From Boletus sp. NGJ (taxonomy: Eukaryota > Basidiomycota > Agaricomycetes > Boletales > Boletaceae), in assembly GCA_019096195.1 (NCBI GenBank), contig JAGTXK010000048.1, forward strand, positions 1 to 58,570: DNA of 58,570 bases, written 5' to 3'. A model generated the notes under the pieces. That model was not told the origin of the DNA and made no database searches. It was given only the letters and a program-made list of their open reading frames with translations. Each line of letters starts with the position of its first letter. Positions within the stretch are counted from its first letter, which is position 1. Below, in pieces: positions 45,897-56,033 of the stretch. A program made the position numbers and the translations under genes.

Positions 45897-47008
45897 ATGG
45901 CGATTGCCCCCCTCTCTAAATGTCTAAATCGCCTCTCCCCCATCCACTGCTGTAACCTTTATGCATTCATACTTAACAACCACATCACACTTCAGGTGCT
46001 CCAATGCATTCCATTCTTCACCTGTGATAACTTTCTTGTTCAGCTTGTTACTCTCTACAGATCCTACTTCACCCTTTGATCCCTTTTCTCCAGGACCCCT
46101 GGGAGCTCAGCAAGTTCCCTCAATGCCCAGCAGACTGCCAAAGAAGAAAGGGTGATGGAAAACATCATCAAAATTCATGAACTTGTTCTCAACCTCCTCT
46201 TCATTTTTCATCGAAGAATTCAACTATTTCCTCACCCTTCTATCCATCAACACCCATGATTGCATGCTCTACACCACCCTCATCTCCCTCTTGGAAGAAG
46301 AGAGTAACCTTTTCTTTGCCTCCTCATTAACTGCCACAACTTAGCACTCCATTCCCCATTGACAAGACTCTTCTGTTGCAGAGCAGCCCCTGGAGAACAT
46401 TAGTGGAATCCCAAGCACTAATGGAGTTGATAGAAGCCCTTCAGGAACATGGAGAGCTGGATCCTCCAGTGACACCATTGTTGCCTCTTTCCTCCATGAC
46501 CTCTAATCCCACAGTACCACTCCTTGCAATACCTCCCCAGCCCTTTTCAACCAACCTAGAACTCTCTGCCAGCAAGGGGCCATGGTATTCTCAGCCAATC
46601 TCCCCTCTCACCTCAACACCCAAGGTATTCTCCACTTATTGGGGAACCTTACAATGAGGAGCCTTTCTCCTTCCTCCATTCCCATTCCTGGGCCTGCCAT
46701 AGATACCTCTTATATCAACTATTCCAGCTCAATGGCTAGTAATCCCCATCCCATGCCTGCTCCTGCTCAGTACATCACCATCAAACTCCCATCACTAGCC
46801 TTCCCTGCTTCAAATGTGGATATCAAGGTCACCTTCAGCCACTCTGCCCCCACTACTAATGTCCCTACTGTCAGGTGGTTGCCCCCAACCATCCACAGTA
46901 TGCTTGCCCAAGAAAGACATGTACCTACTGTGGAGAGTGAGGACACGGCTACCAGCTCTTGACAACTCATGGGACCTCACAGATTATGGAATCAACAAGA
47001 GGGATTGA
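45897..47008 (+). pseudogene. post-pol ORF3 (element E copy)
   Basis: The first 60 residues are open and align without gaps to the D copy (LNRLSPIHCCNLYAFILNN against LNRLSPNHRRNLYAAILDD, and FFTCDNFLVQLVTLYRSYFT). Afterwards frameshifts and stops appear. The zinc-knuckle region is visible near 46810-46940 (GCPQPS... in one frame, CPYC-like and NHPQYACPRKTCTYC in the other) and the tail DNSWDLTDYGINKRD precedes the stop at 47006-47008. Confidence 0.65.
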
Positions 47009-47034
47009 AGTTCTTGAGATGGAACTTCAAGACT

Positions 47035-47047
47035 ACAAGGAGGGTAA
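47035..47047 (+). promoter_or_regulatory. polypurine tract of element E
   Basis: AAGGAGGGTAA next to TGTTATG of the 3' LTR, matching the tracts of B, C and D. Confidence 0.8.
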
Positions 47048-47923
47048 TGTTATGGTTGTAGAAGGGGGTACACCTTTTTCCCTACCAACACCTCCTCCCA
47101 GGCTCTCAAATGACCTCCTCTTTGACTCTTCTAACACAGAATTCCCCTGGGATTTCTCTGAAACACCCACAAGCATTGCCTTACTAGATCTACTCCCTTT
47201 TCGGTGATGCTATTCCACTCTCATGGCTGTGACACAGCCCTCTATTTCACCTTTTCTATTTCATCTTTTAGATTTAATCTCAGACATTGCCTCCTTGGCT
47301 ATGCTCTCTCACACACAGCCCAGTATTTCCATTCCTCCATTTGTTTAATGTTCTGAAGTTCTCTTTAAGATAATACTAGATCATTGATCTCATATTACCT
47401 TATATGATAAGAAACCTGTTCTAGATAGAACAGGACTATTTATACAGACATTTGCCCTTCATATATTTCCCTAAACTTGATCTACACTCATCATCAACTT
47501 CTGTTCCTAAGAAGTTAATCCTGGAAGCATTGCTTCTCCTCATGTTTATGATTAGTGTAATCACTAACTTCTGCCTTTGCTTCATGACACATTAGGTCAA
47601 GGCGAAGCTGTCCTCCCTGTTATTGGACCAGGATTATAAAAGGTGTCTGTTCTCTACCAGAGTAGAGCAAATAGTAGAAACCTTGCAGAGCATACATCGT
47701 GGATGGTTGCTGATCTGAGATATATTAGGAGCTGGGACATCTTTGTTGCTCACATATCTAGTGTTAGGTGGTTATCCTAACACAGTTAAAGTCTCGCTAC
47801 AGTACCCACCGGCCAACCGGACCCTTGCCTATTCAGAGGAAGGGAGAGTAGCAGGTCCTAGTGAAACCCAGATCACTTTAGATTCACTCAGGTTGTGTGT
47901 TCCATTATTATGAGAGCATAACA
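47048..47923 (+). repeat. 3' LTR of element E
   Basis: 876 bp, TGTTATGGTTG...GAGCATAACA. The beginning and several inner blocks (GGCTGTGACACAGCCC-type and CATTGCCTCCTTGGCT) align with the C LTR. The shorter length reflects deletions. The next bases are GCACA; their partner is lost with the 5' end. Confidence 0.8.
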
Positions 47924-49979
47924 GCACATATGTGTGGTGAAGTTGATGTAAAACTCAAGAAAAATAAAGCAAGCATGGGAAAATGGAATCTGGGCAAAAA
48001 AAACCCTTGGAGTCAGGTTTAGTGGAATTGATAGATTGTGAATATACTCTTAATTAAGAAGGTTATACACTCTATTAGTGCAAAGAAGATTGCAAAGTCA
48101 GAGAAAGGAGATCACCTGCATGTCCCAGCATCTCATCCACAACATTGAACATGTCCTAGAATTTGGTAAACATGTAGTTTCACATCATCATCCATTGAAC
48201 AGACAGGAAAATATATATAATAATCATTCAGAGTTGTAGATTGTTCAGCAACTGTAAATCAAATTCCTGAAGAAATAAAAGAATGGAAGTGCCAAACATT
48301 ACTAGTATCCACCCCCCTTTACTGCTCTCTGATGAATATACATTTGCTCTGAATATGAGGATAAGGTTATTCTGACAATATCTGTATTGGAAATTAACTC
48401 TGCTTTTCCCCCTTGAGTACCAGTCCAGGATTCTAGGAGATAGGTGGCTAGTAGTATCACATGTTTCCTCATAATTTCCCTTTGTTAACACATCACCTCT
48501 CTAATTTTTGAAGCCTGGTATTATCACACAGTCTATAGACGTTACTCTAATTCAAAATATGAAATATTGATAGTTGCCAATATCTTTGGCTGGTGTGCAT
48601 CTATGCTTAAATGATCAAGCATTACTAGAAGAACTTAGTACAATTCATAGACAAGTAATCCATCACCAATGTTAGTATGGCATCCTTGAACCATATGAAT
48701 CCACAAATTCTCCCACATGGTTCAGATTCTCTACATAATCAGTCATATCATTTGGAGGCAAGGAATTGATTCAGGCATCCCTGGGCTTTTCAAATGGTTC
48801 ATTCCAATATGATTCAGATTGAACACTTTCTTGTATAGCACTCATGTACTCCAATGGTGAAATGCATGTGTTCTGAGTCAATGTCTACATGTTGTCTGAC
48901 AACTCTCTGGAAAGTAGTGGGTGTTGCAGGTGAGTTTTGGGACTACAAAGAATGAAAACCACTTGAATTTATGTTGGAAAACAGTCCTCAGAGGGTAAAA
49001 AACAATGAGTGAAGGACTGGAATTATAGTGTTTGTCAGATTCAGTTCTCATCATACATAAATTTCAGTACTATATTATGGGCAGGAAAGTACTGGAATTC
49101 AGTACACTCCAATGCTGACTCTCAGCTCTTCTGCATCTTAAAATCAAGGTGCTCTCTTCCTACAGAGCCTAAGACAAATAATATCCTCCAATTGGGATAC
49201 CATAGTGGAGAGTTCATTCTGGTCAATGTCTACAAGAATGTAGAGCCCAATGCTTTGGAAAAGTAAGTAGTGTCTTCCTTAGAACCTGTTGTTACTACAT
49301 TCAGGTGATATGGCAGGTTATACTGGTGACTAGCATACAAAGACTTTGGCAGCTATCAGGGGGTGATCAAGAGAAGAGGCCCAGGCAAGTTTGAGTCTGC
49401 AATCTGATTTGAAGCTTGCAGATTTGCAAGGTCTGAGATCCATACTTGTTAGTTTCTGTTCTAGTGTTACTCAATCTTTTCACCATTCTAGAAGGCAGGA
49501 TAAGGATAAGGTCAGTGTAACTTGTCTATATGGTAGAAATGCTAAGTCATATTAGATGCCTTAGAAAAGACCAACCAGTTACTACATTGAGTTGCTGGTG
49601 GCTGTTACATCTTAGAATCACCTAAGGATGAAATACAGTAATGGTCTTCTGGCTCACCTTTATGGAGGTAGACATACCAAGTGGGGTGAAGGGAATACAG
49701 AAGATAACCATTTGCATTTGAATCCTCTCTAGCTACATGGTGTACAGTGTGCTGACAGCTTTGCCCCATCTGGCACAATCTATAAATGCAAGTGGAAGTC
49801 TAAACACTCTAGAGATCTGGTAACTATGAGAAGAAAGGCCTGTCCTACTCCTGACAGAATGTATCTCTCTTCAGTTTGCAATCTACATGAGTAGGTTTAA
49901 CAACTTTGCAGTCCTATATCACATTTACATGCTGATCTAAAGGTGATTGGTACACGCTGCACCATTGCAAGATCTGTCT
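47924..49979. other. no gene recognised
   Basis: CpG-poor, AT-rich DNA. Short frames at 48228-48491 (-) and 49009-49266 (+) have no recognisable domain. It may be further degraded repeat sequence. Confidence 0.4.
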
Positions 49980-50070
49980 CTACATTAATTGGGTTTAAAC
50001 TCAGTTTATACAAGGCCAATTGGATAATGCCACTATCATGTGCACCATGCCTTTGCCAGTCCCTCACAAG
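49980..50070 (-). repeat. copy 2 of the conserved roughly 80-bp repeat
   Basis: See the copy at 41455-41545. Here the minus-strand frame is longer (64 residues, 49897-50091) and contains RHGAHDSGIIQLALYKLSLN. Confidence 0.5.
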
Positions 50071-50157
50071 CACATCCACTAGCCATATCATGTTAGAGGG
50101 TCCCTGCTTATTTTTTAACTAACCACACCATTGTGATCAGATTCCTCATCTATGCCA

Positions 50158-50202
50158 CATCATTGTGGCAAAAAGCCCCATGATGTGGCAAAAAGCCCCT
50201 CT
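50158..50202. repeat. tandem duplication of a 21-22 bp unit
   Basis: CAT(CAT)TGTGGCAAAAAGCCC and CATGATGTGGCAAAAAGCCC lie side by side. Probably a replication slip inside the DIRS-like remnant's upstream region. Confidence 0.7.
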
Positions 50203-50279
50203 TTCCAAACTCTGATTCAAACTCCAACTGACAAGCCACTAAGAGCACTCCTCCAGCCCCTCTCCCTACAGTGCTGGAG

Positions 50280-51746
50280 GAAGAGAGCCCTGCCATAACT
50301 GGAATAGAGGCACCTGTTACAAGCAAGCATCTGAATGCTTCTACTCTCATATCTGTGATCACAACAAGTGTGGAGAAGCTCACAGACAGCCCAAGTATCT
50401 AAAGTTAAAGCCTCAATCAGGAGCTCAGTAGGGGTCAGAAGTTCAGGAGACACTTTGTGTGGGACCCAGCTGCAGCTGTTAGAAGCAGGACTGTGTGCTG
50501 GATCAAGCTTGCTGAGCCCTTACCATCTCCTCCAGCTACTGAGTTTAACAATCTTGAGGCTTTGTCTTTGGAGACAAATTGCCCATCATTGGTTTTGATG
50601 TCCAACCAAACCTCATAAGGGTATGCATGTCAGAGGAGTCTAAGCTCCAGCTCATTACAGCTGTTCAAGATTTCGCTCTACATAGCACGAGATGTCCTTT
50701 GAGAGATTTCCAGCACATTGCTGGCCATCTCAACTGGGCACTCAATGTGTATCCTCTCCTTTGCCCTGGTCTCTCTGCCCTCTATGCCAAGACAGCTGGC
50801 AAGCTGTTTTAGAAGGCACTTCTATGGGTGAACCAGGATCTTGAGAGGAAATTAACTTGGATGGTCAATCATCTTATTCATTCAGATGGAATCTACTTCC
50901 TTCGCTCTGTTGCCTGGTCGTTCGATGACCACTCACCTTCCATCCTTCATGTGTATTGTATTGTGATGCCTTCCCATTTGGTTTGGGCTTCTGGTACCCA
51001 TCATTCAGGCTAGCATTCCATGCACCAGCCCATGACATCTTCCCCCAACATGGAGGATCAATCTTCTATCTTGAGTCTCTGTGTGTCTGTGCAGCCATCC
51101 TTGATGCAGCACCTCATCTTATAAAAGAACAATGCCTTGTAGTCTTCACAGACAGCCTAAACACTGTCCAACTGTTTAATTCGCTTTCAGCACTGCCTGC
51201 ATTCAACTGGATGTTGATTCAGGTTGCTGATCTTGTGCTTAGTCAAGGGTTTGACTTTTGATTGTTCCATGTTCCTGGAATTCATAATCAGATCAATGCA
51301 CTGTCTTGTCTTTAGAATGCTCAGCTTATAGCATCACACCCTGAGCTGACCATTTCTGCCTTTCAACCCCCTTAACCTGCACTAGAGGCAGCCAAGTTAT
51401 GACCCTCACCATCTCCTTCTGGGCCAGACAACCTGTCTGGGCTGCTTGGTCCATGGAGCACCTCCTTATTGAGCACTCCATTTCTCTTGGCTGTGCTCTT
51501 GACCAATCTACTCAAGCAGTCTACTTATCAGCTCTGAATTTCTATCTCACCTTCTGCCAACTCCATCACCTTGACCTAGATCCTACTGCCAACACCTTGT
51601 CCCTATATGTTACCTTCATGTCCCATCACATTGAGCCATGCTCTGTTCATGCCTACTTGGCTGGCACTGTATCCAAACTTGAGTCACTGAACAGAGACTG
51701 GACAGCTCAGCATGGTAATAGTCTGAAGAGGGAGAAAGCGGCATAG
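50280..51746 (+). pseudogene. DIRS-like (tyrosine-recombinase) retrotransposon remnant: CCCH region, RNase H, recombinase start
   Basis: A Cys/His segment near 50310-50390 (CFYSHICDHNKCGEAH) resembles the N-terminal Gag-like finger of fungal DIRS-type proteins. From 50579 comes GFDVQPNLIRVCMSEESKLQ and RDFQHIAGHLNWALNVYPLL, then an RNase H-like fold with DAFPFGLGFWYPSF (Asp), FYLESLCVCAAI (Glu) and LVVFTDSLNTVQLFNSL (Asp). HVPGIHNQINALSCL stands where intact copies usually have an Asp-Ala-Leu-Ser. At 51399-51746 follows a tyrosine-recombinase core-binding-like domain (YLSALNFYLTFCQLHHLDLD, LYVTFMSHHIEPCSVHAYLAG). The RT palm and the catalytic recombinase part are missing, and stops interrupt the rest. 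The family is recalled, not searched. Confidence 0.65.
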
Positions 51747-51805
51747 AGGAGTGCATGAGAGTAGCAACAAAAGGAAAGGAGAAGGGGAAAAGATGGATCA
51801 TAACA
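51716..51805 (-). repeat. truncated LTR start of gypsy fragment G
   Basis: On the minus strand GGTAA is followed by TGTTATGATCC and a CTTTTCCCC run, the same arrangement as the polypurine tract and LTR start of B/C/D. Only about 90 bases of LTR remain before the DIRS-like remnant. Confidence 0.5.
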
Positions 51806-52203
51806 TTACCCTGACAGTACATTCGAAGTACCCACTTCAAACTAATCTAAACCCCAGTATGATCTGCAGAGGGATCTGGTGATGTTGCTCATCACCGCGC
51901 TGTCTAGAATGTCAGGGTTGTTACAATAGTTTGCATTGGGAATGTTGAGACATTTGAGGTGTTGCTCCTACTGGGAGATGAAAGAAGTGCAACGACAGGG
52001 AGTGTGCCTGGTAGTGTGTGGCAGGAGAACACGGTGTGTGGGAGGGGAGGAGAATGACTGGCAACCACAATAATAGAGGAAAGATGAAGACAACAAGGAG
52101 GGGGAAGACAGCAGGTTAGGATAACAATGGAGAGGGCATTGTGTGGAGATGTGGTTTGGTTCCCAATGTAGGCAGTTAAGGCATTGGTAGAACTGGCACC
52201 TAT
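51806..52203 (-). pseudogene. zinc-knuckle ORF3 remnant of a distant gypsy family (fragment G)
   Basis: Minus-strand reading begins CQFYQCLNCLHWEPNHIS and continues TQCP, aligning with the second knuckle region of ORF3 in C (C-x2-YQC-x2-C-x4-PNH-x4-CP). It is followed by a Ser/Pro-rich stretch and then the polypurine-like tract at 51806-51812. The upstream side is cut by the LTR at 52204. If right, the post-pol zinc-knuckle ORF is older than the B/C/D/E family. Confidence 0.5.
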
Positions 52204-52659
52204 TGTTATGAACCTTTCGGAACAAATCACAAGGCTCGATGCTCGCAGACTACACAGGTCCTGGCTGAACTGATCAGGTGAGGAGTCGCGTCCATACTAT
52301 GCCAACCCTACAATGGCCAGAGTGGTTAAGGCAATGAGTTGTTGGAGCAGAATACAAATGGATTAGGCTGGAGATTCCAGTTGTTAAAGTGCTACCTTAT
52401 ATATGTACAGGGATGGTGCACAGACCAAGCTATGTATGTGATAAATTACTACATATAGTAAGATGGAGATTAAATAGGCTATGTAAGAAGAGTGGAAATT
52501 AAAAGGTCATGGATCACATGAGGTATGATGTCATCTGACATCAATAGGTTCTAGACCATGTCATGTGATTGTTCTTATGGTCATGTGCACAGTCATGTGA
52601 CTTGAAAAGAAAAAGGTTGATGAAGTGAAAAAGTTTTGAAATTATTGTGTATTATAACA
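52204..52659 (-). repeat. LTR of gypsy fragment F
   Basis: 456 bp with ends TGTTATGAACC...TTATAACA (inverted TGTTAT/ATAACA). The minus-strand neighbour on the high side is a polypurine tract and then a chromodomain, so this is the 3' LTR of a minus-strand element. It is inserted in fragment G. Confidence 0.7.
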
Positions 52660-52675
52660 CTACCCCCTTTTTAGG
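52660..52675 (-). promoter_or_regulatory. polypurine tract of fragment F
   Basis: Sense strand CCTAAAAAGGGGGTAG directly before TGTTATAATAC of the LTR. Confidence 0.7.
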
Positions 52676-53455
52676 ACTTGAATTCCAGGCAAGTTCTTGT
52701 TTTCTTGTTTTCCATGTAGGTTTTATAAGGAGTGAATAAAGAAGCAAATGTGGCAATGAATAATCCACGAAGCTTGTGTGGAGTGGAAGGGTTGAGATAA
52801 TGGAAATCTTTAATTGCATCCGGTGCAATGTTGGTAATGTCTTCAGATTCCCATGTACGATCAGTTTCATCGTAACCCTTCCAATGCACTAAATATTCCA
52901 GCTTGCCTTTCTTCAATCTAGAAGCAGCTATGAAGTCAACTTTGAACTGTTCTTCCCCTTCTTCATCGATCTCAATCATGTTTGATCTAGATTTAGGCTG
53001 ACCCGGCAGCATTTCTCTATATGGTTTAATATGAGATATGTTCACAATAGGATGGATGTGAACAGAATTGGGGAGTTTAAGTGTTACAGCATTAGGAAGG
53101 ACCTGGGTGATTGTATATGGTCCTATCCATTTTTGAGTTAATTTCTTTGCTGTATAGGGGAGTTTGAATTTATTGATTAACAGCCAGACTTGCTGACCGA
53201 TAGAATATTCTGGTGCAGTTGATCATTTTTTATCAGAAGAGGTGATCATCCTCTCACATGTCACTTCTAGCACTTCTTCAATCTCCTTATGATTGTGACT
53301 GATCTCGTCTGCAAAGCCAGTGAGATTCCCTTTGAAACCCATGCAAGGTGCATAGTTTCTAGTGACATTGAAAGGTATTTCTCCTATGGCTGTAGTCACA
53401 GTATTATTGTGCAAGAATTGCACAAGTTTGATCCAGTACAACAAGGACTGACTGT
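52671..53455 (-). pseudogene. pol end of gypsy fragment F: integrase tail, GPY/F, chromodomain
   Basis: Minus-strand frames show FLHNNTVTTAIGEIPFNVTR (integrase core exit), then TQKWIGPYTITQVLPNAVTL (GPY/F) and NISHIKPYREMLPGQ. A chromodomain with LEYLVHWKGYDETDRTWESE and an extended tail ending near 52671 follow. Two stops or frameshifts separate the parts. The chromodomain itself is intact in sequence. The upstream side is truncated near 53455, where an unrelated plus-strand gene remnant begins. This is a different gypsy lineage from B/C/D. Confidence 0.82.
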
Positions 53456-54487
53456 TAACATGCACTTTGCCGATTCATGGACTTTTGCATGTTGCAGAGG
53501 GAATCCGATTTTGTGGACCAGTCTGGACCACCTGGACTTTTTTGATGGAACATTTCTGTGGGTTTCTCAAGATCAGATTGCACTCCAGATGTTTCCCATG
53601 GAGTAATCTGAATAAACGAATTCTGCATCTATCGTACTTGAGCCAAATTAAAGTCAAATTCAACTTGGAGGACGAACTTGGGGAACTAGGACAGTCAGTA
53701 CATCATGGCGACAAACTTTCCCGCAATGAGCGCGAATATGCGGGATGTGAGTTCATAACGCAGCGAGAACCAACCTGACTCAGAGCTCACATAGAATCCA
53801 TATACAGATCCACACCATATTTTCACCAGTCCTTTCACAGCTGATTTCCAGCCAGATAACGACCTACGACGACGAATCGCAGTGTACCTGCACCAAGTGA
53901 TCGGTGGTAGACAAGATCAAATTATTGCCAATTTGCCACGAGTGATGCCACTATGGGGGAAGGTGCGCTTACGCCCTGGCGGTGATCAACTACACACAGT
54001 TAAATGCCTATGAAAGAGATCCCAAGGGACATTCCATGACAACTCCTTCGTGTGGGTGCGTAGTATCTATGTCTTTCCTCATGTTTGTGTCCATCCTGAT
54101 GTTCAAGTTCCCATAGTACGAGATTGTCTACAAGTCAGTCGATGGGTCAGAAATAACATCTATTCATTATGGACAACTCGAGTGTGTATTAGTTTGCACA
54201 TTAGGTGATCTGGAGTGGATATGGAAAGCACTACGCAACAGTACCATCCTCCTTGCACTCGTCACGCCAGCTGTAACCAGTGGGCAAGATGCCAGTTCTA
54301 CAAATACCTCGTTCTCTCGTTTTGCAGCTCCATTAATAATGGATGTACGAAATATCAAGGTGGCCATTGGGCATATACAAACACGAAGGAAATGGGGCAT
54401 TATCAATCAGACACCAAATCTCGCTCAAGTTGTTTTTGCGCCGCTTGATGAATCTGAACACTCACAGTCTGGTGATGAGTCGAGTTA
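53455..54487 (+). pseudogene. 3' part of a Tnp2/DUF4218-like transposon gene
   Basis: Plus-strand exons read LPIHGLLHVAEGIRFCGPVW, TTWTFLMEHFCGFLK and NLNKRILHLSYLSQIKVKFN (53460-53670). LRRRIAVYLHQVIGGRQDQ with LPRVMPLWGKVRLRPGGDQL follows (53850-54005), then HDNSFVW. A probable intron (GTGCGT 54056 to TAG 54117) comes next, and then EITSIHYGQLECVLVCTLGD and RRKWGIINQTPNLAQVVFAP ending at 54485-54487. The motif order matches the C-terminal half of Tnp2/DUF4218-like proteins frequent in Agaricomycetes, as I recall them. One TGA at about 54011 may replace CGA. The 5' half is missing, lost at the junction with fragment F. Confidence 0.6.
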
Positions 54488-54595
54488 GACTTTAAACAGG
54501 CGTCTATACATGCACGTATATCGTAGTTGTTTGTAGATCTTTTCAAGCATGTAGTATGGACCCCACAGACTCGGAATTCAATGATTTCCCAACAA

Positions 54596-54716
54596 CTGCC
54601 TGAATTCCAGACCGACAACGGGAACTCAGTGATCATTAAATTCACTGAATTAAATATCAACACTGAATTTCGGATCGACAACGGGAACTCAGTGATCAGT
54701 AAGAATCACTGAATAC
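54596..54716. repeat. two-copy tandem repeat
   Basis: A unit of about 65 bp beginning CTGAATT(C/T)C and containing GACAACGGGAACTCAGTGAT occurs twice in a row, with scattered TCAGTGAT/ATCACTGA elements around it. It lies in the spacer between the transposon remnant and the kinase. Confidence 0.75.
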
Positions 54717-55076
54717 TGTAGTGAGAAGTTTCAGTCATTTCGACATTGAACTTCCATTGTTCAGTGCTTGCATATAGTATTTTTCATTCATTCTACTACC
54801 CACAAGTGTATGTGTCAGAAAAAAGAGGGCATAGGGAGATGTAGTGTACTACCCGCCCGCATATCGTGGGTATCGTATGGACAAGACGGAAAGCTGACGC
54901 GTTGCGGCGTACGTGGGATGAAGTGATGTGAGGCAAGTGGCCGTGACCGCGCGCATGCTTGTATTCCAACACCGAATACAGCCAAGGAATGGTCTATGCA
55001 AGTTGGTTTTCTAGGTGTGAATAGTTCGGCCGAGCATCGATGCTACAGATAGGCCCGGAAGTTAGCAAGAGCAATG
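54717..55076. other. spacer 3' of the kinase gene
   Basis: CpG-rich DNA with no coding frame I can support. It would hold the 3' untranslated region of the minus-strand kinase gene. Confidence 0.5.
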
Positions 55077-56033
55077 TTACGGGAGGATAGAGACGCACTC
55101 GAGACTCTGGGCACAGATAAAGAATGACTTCAATGCTGAGGACAACGGCGGGCTGAGCTGCGAAAGTTGGAAACCTTGCTTTCGTTTCAAACATTCCTTG
55201 GCATCTTTGCAGTGATACCATGGAAGAGTTCCATATGCAAGGTAGATTAGCATGTATGCGAGGGACAGCATGTCATTTCGTCGGGCATAACCTAAAAGAG
55301 CAATCAAAAGTGAGCAATGTGTGGCTTTAGGGCGATCAACTCATGCATCCCAACATGCACGTTGATACTCATGAAAGGCATCGTCCCAACAGCACTGAAG
55401 GATCTGCGTCCTTCCTCCGACTCTTGGAAGTATTTTGCACATCCAAAGTCAACTAGATGCGGTCGCAATTCGCCATTCGGCAGAAGCATTACGTTATCCG
55501 GTTTCACGTCCCTGTAGATGAAGCCTTTGTCGTGGACGGCCTGTAAAGTTCGGACCTAAAGAAATGGAGCTAAGTTTGTCACTAGTAATGGTGTGATGTA
55601 GAGGCGATCAATACCATTGCTCAACCAATTTCATGGACCTTTTCAATAGGAACAACTCCGCATCTGTCACGCATGAGAGTTTGGAGGGTAGTGCCGAGAC
55701 GTTCCAGTACGATGACGCCATGGCCTTGAAGTGTATAGGCCCCGTAACACCGAGGAATTCCGGGAGTAGATCCTAGCTTGCGGTATACTCGATATTCAAT
55801 GCGAGTGCACTTGACCCCGCACTCTGTTTTCAATGCCACTGCTTCGCCAGTGTGGTAGTCTGTTGCAATTAGTACGCGACCTGTAAACTTAAGTGCTCAG
55901 CAGACCGTCGAGTCGACCCTGTGAGAAGAAACATACCATGACTGCCTTTCCCAGCGTAGCTCAACAACCAATATTTGTCGAAAATCGGAGTTAGCGACCT
56001 ATACAACAAATGAGTGTGTTCACAAGGGGGCAT
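55077..56033 (-). CDS. casein kinase 1-like protein kinase, intron-containing
   Basis: Minus-strand exons give a Ser/Thr kinase of CK1 type. Exon 1 from ATG 56033 reads SLTPIFDKYWLLSYAGKGSHG, which is the Gly-rich loop. Intron 55881-55936 (GTATGT...CAG, 56 bp) is followed by RVLIATDYHTGEAVALKTE with the ATP-binding Lys, then RIEYRVYRKLGSTPGIPRCY. After a second intron near 55556-55625 come GFIYRDVKPDNVMLLPNGEL (catalytic Asp) and VDFGCAKYF (Asp-Phe-Gly). Then GTMPFMSINVHVGMHE, in the CK1 position of GTARYASINAHLG, and after a third intron RRNDMLSLAYMLIYLAYGTLPW. CK1 kinases phosphorylate pre-primed substrates in many pathways. Junctions of introns 2 and 3 are uncertain. It is short at the C-terminus and diverged, so it may be an expanded, non-canonical or decaying copy. 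Confidence 0.75.

Larger units (their letters stand above)
41640..47923 (+). mobile_element. older 5'-truncated relative (element E) of the B/C/D family
   Basis: The plus-strand order is gag end, pol, ORF3a, ORF3, polypurine tract and 3' LTR, clearly the same family as C and D but far more diverged and very poor in CpG. No 5' LTR is present; similarity begins in mid-gag near 41640, so the 5' end was lost. It ends at CATAACA 47923. Because it is an outgroup to B, C and D, it is useful for testing which frames were conserved. Confidence 0.88.
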
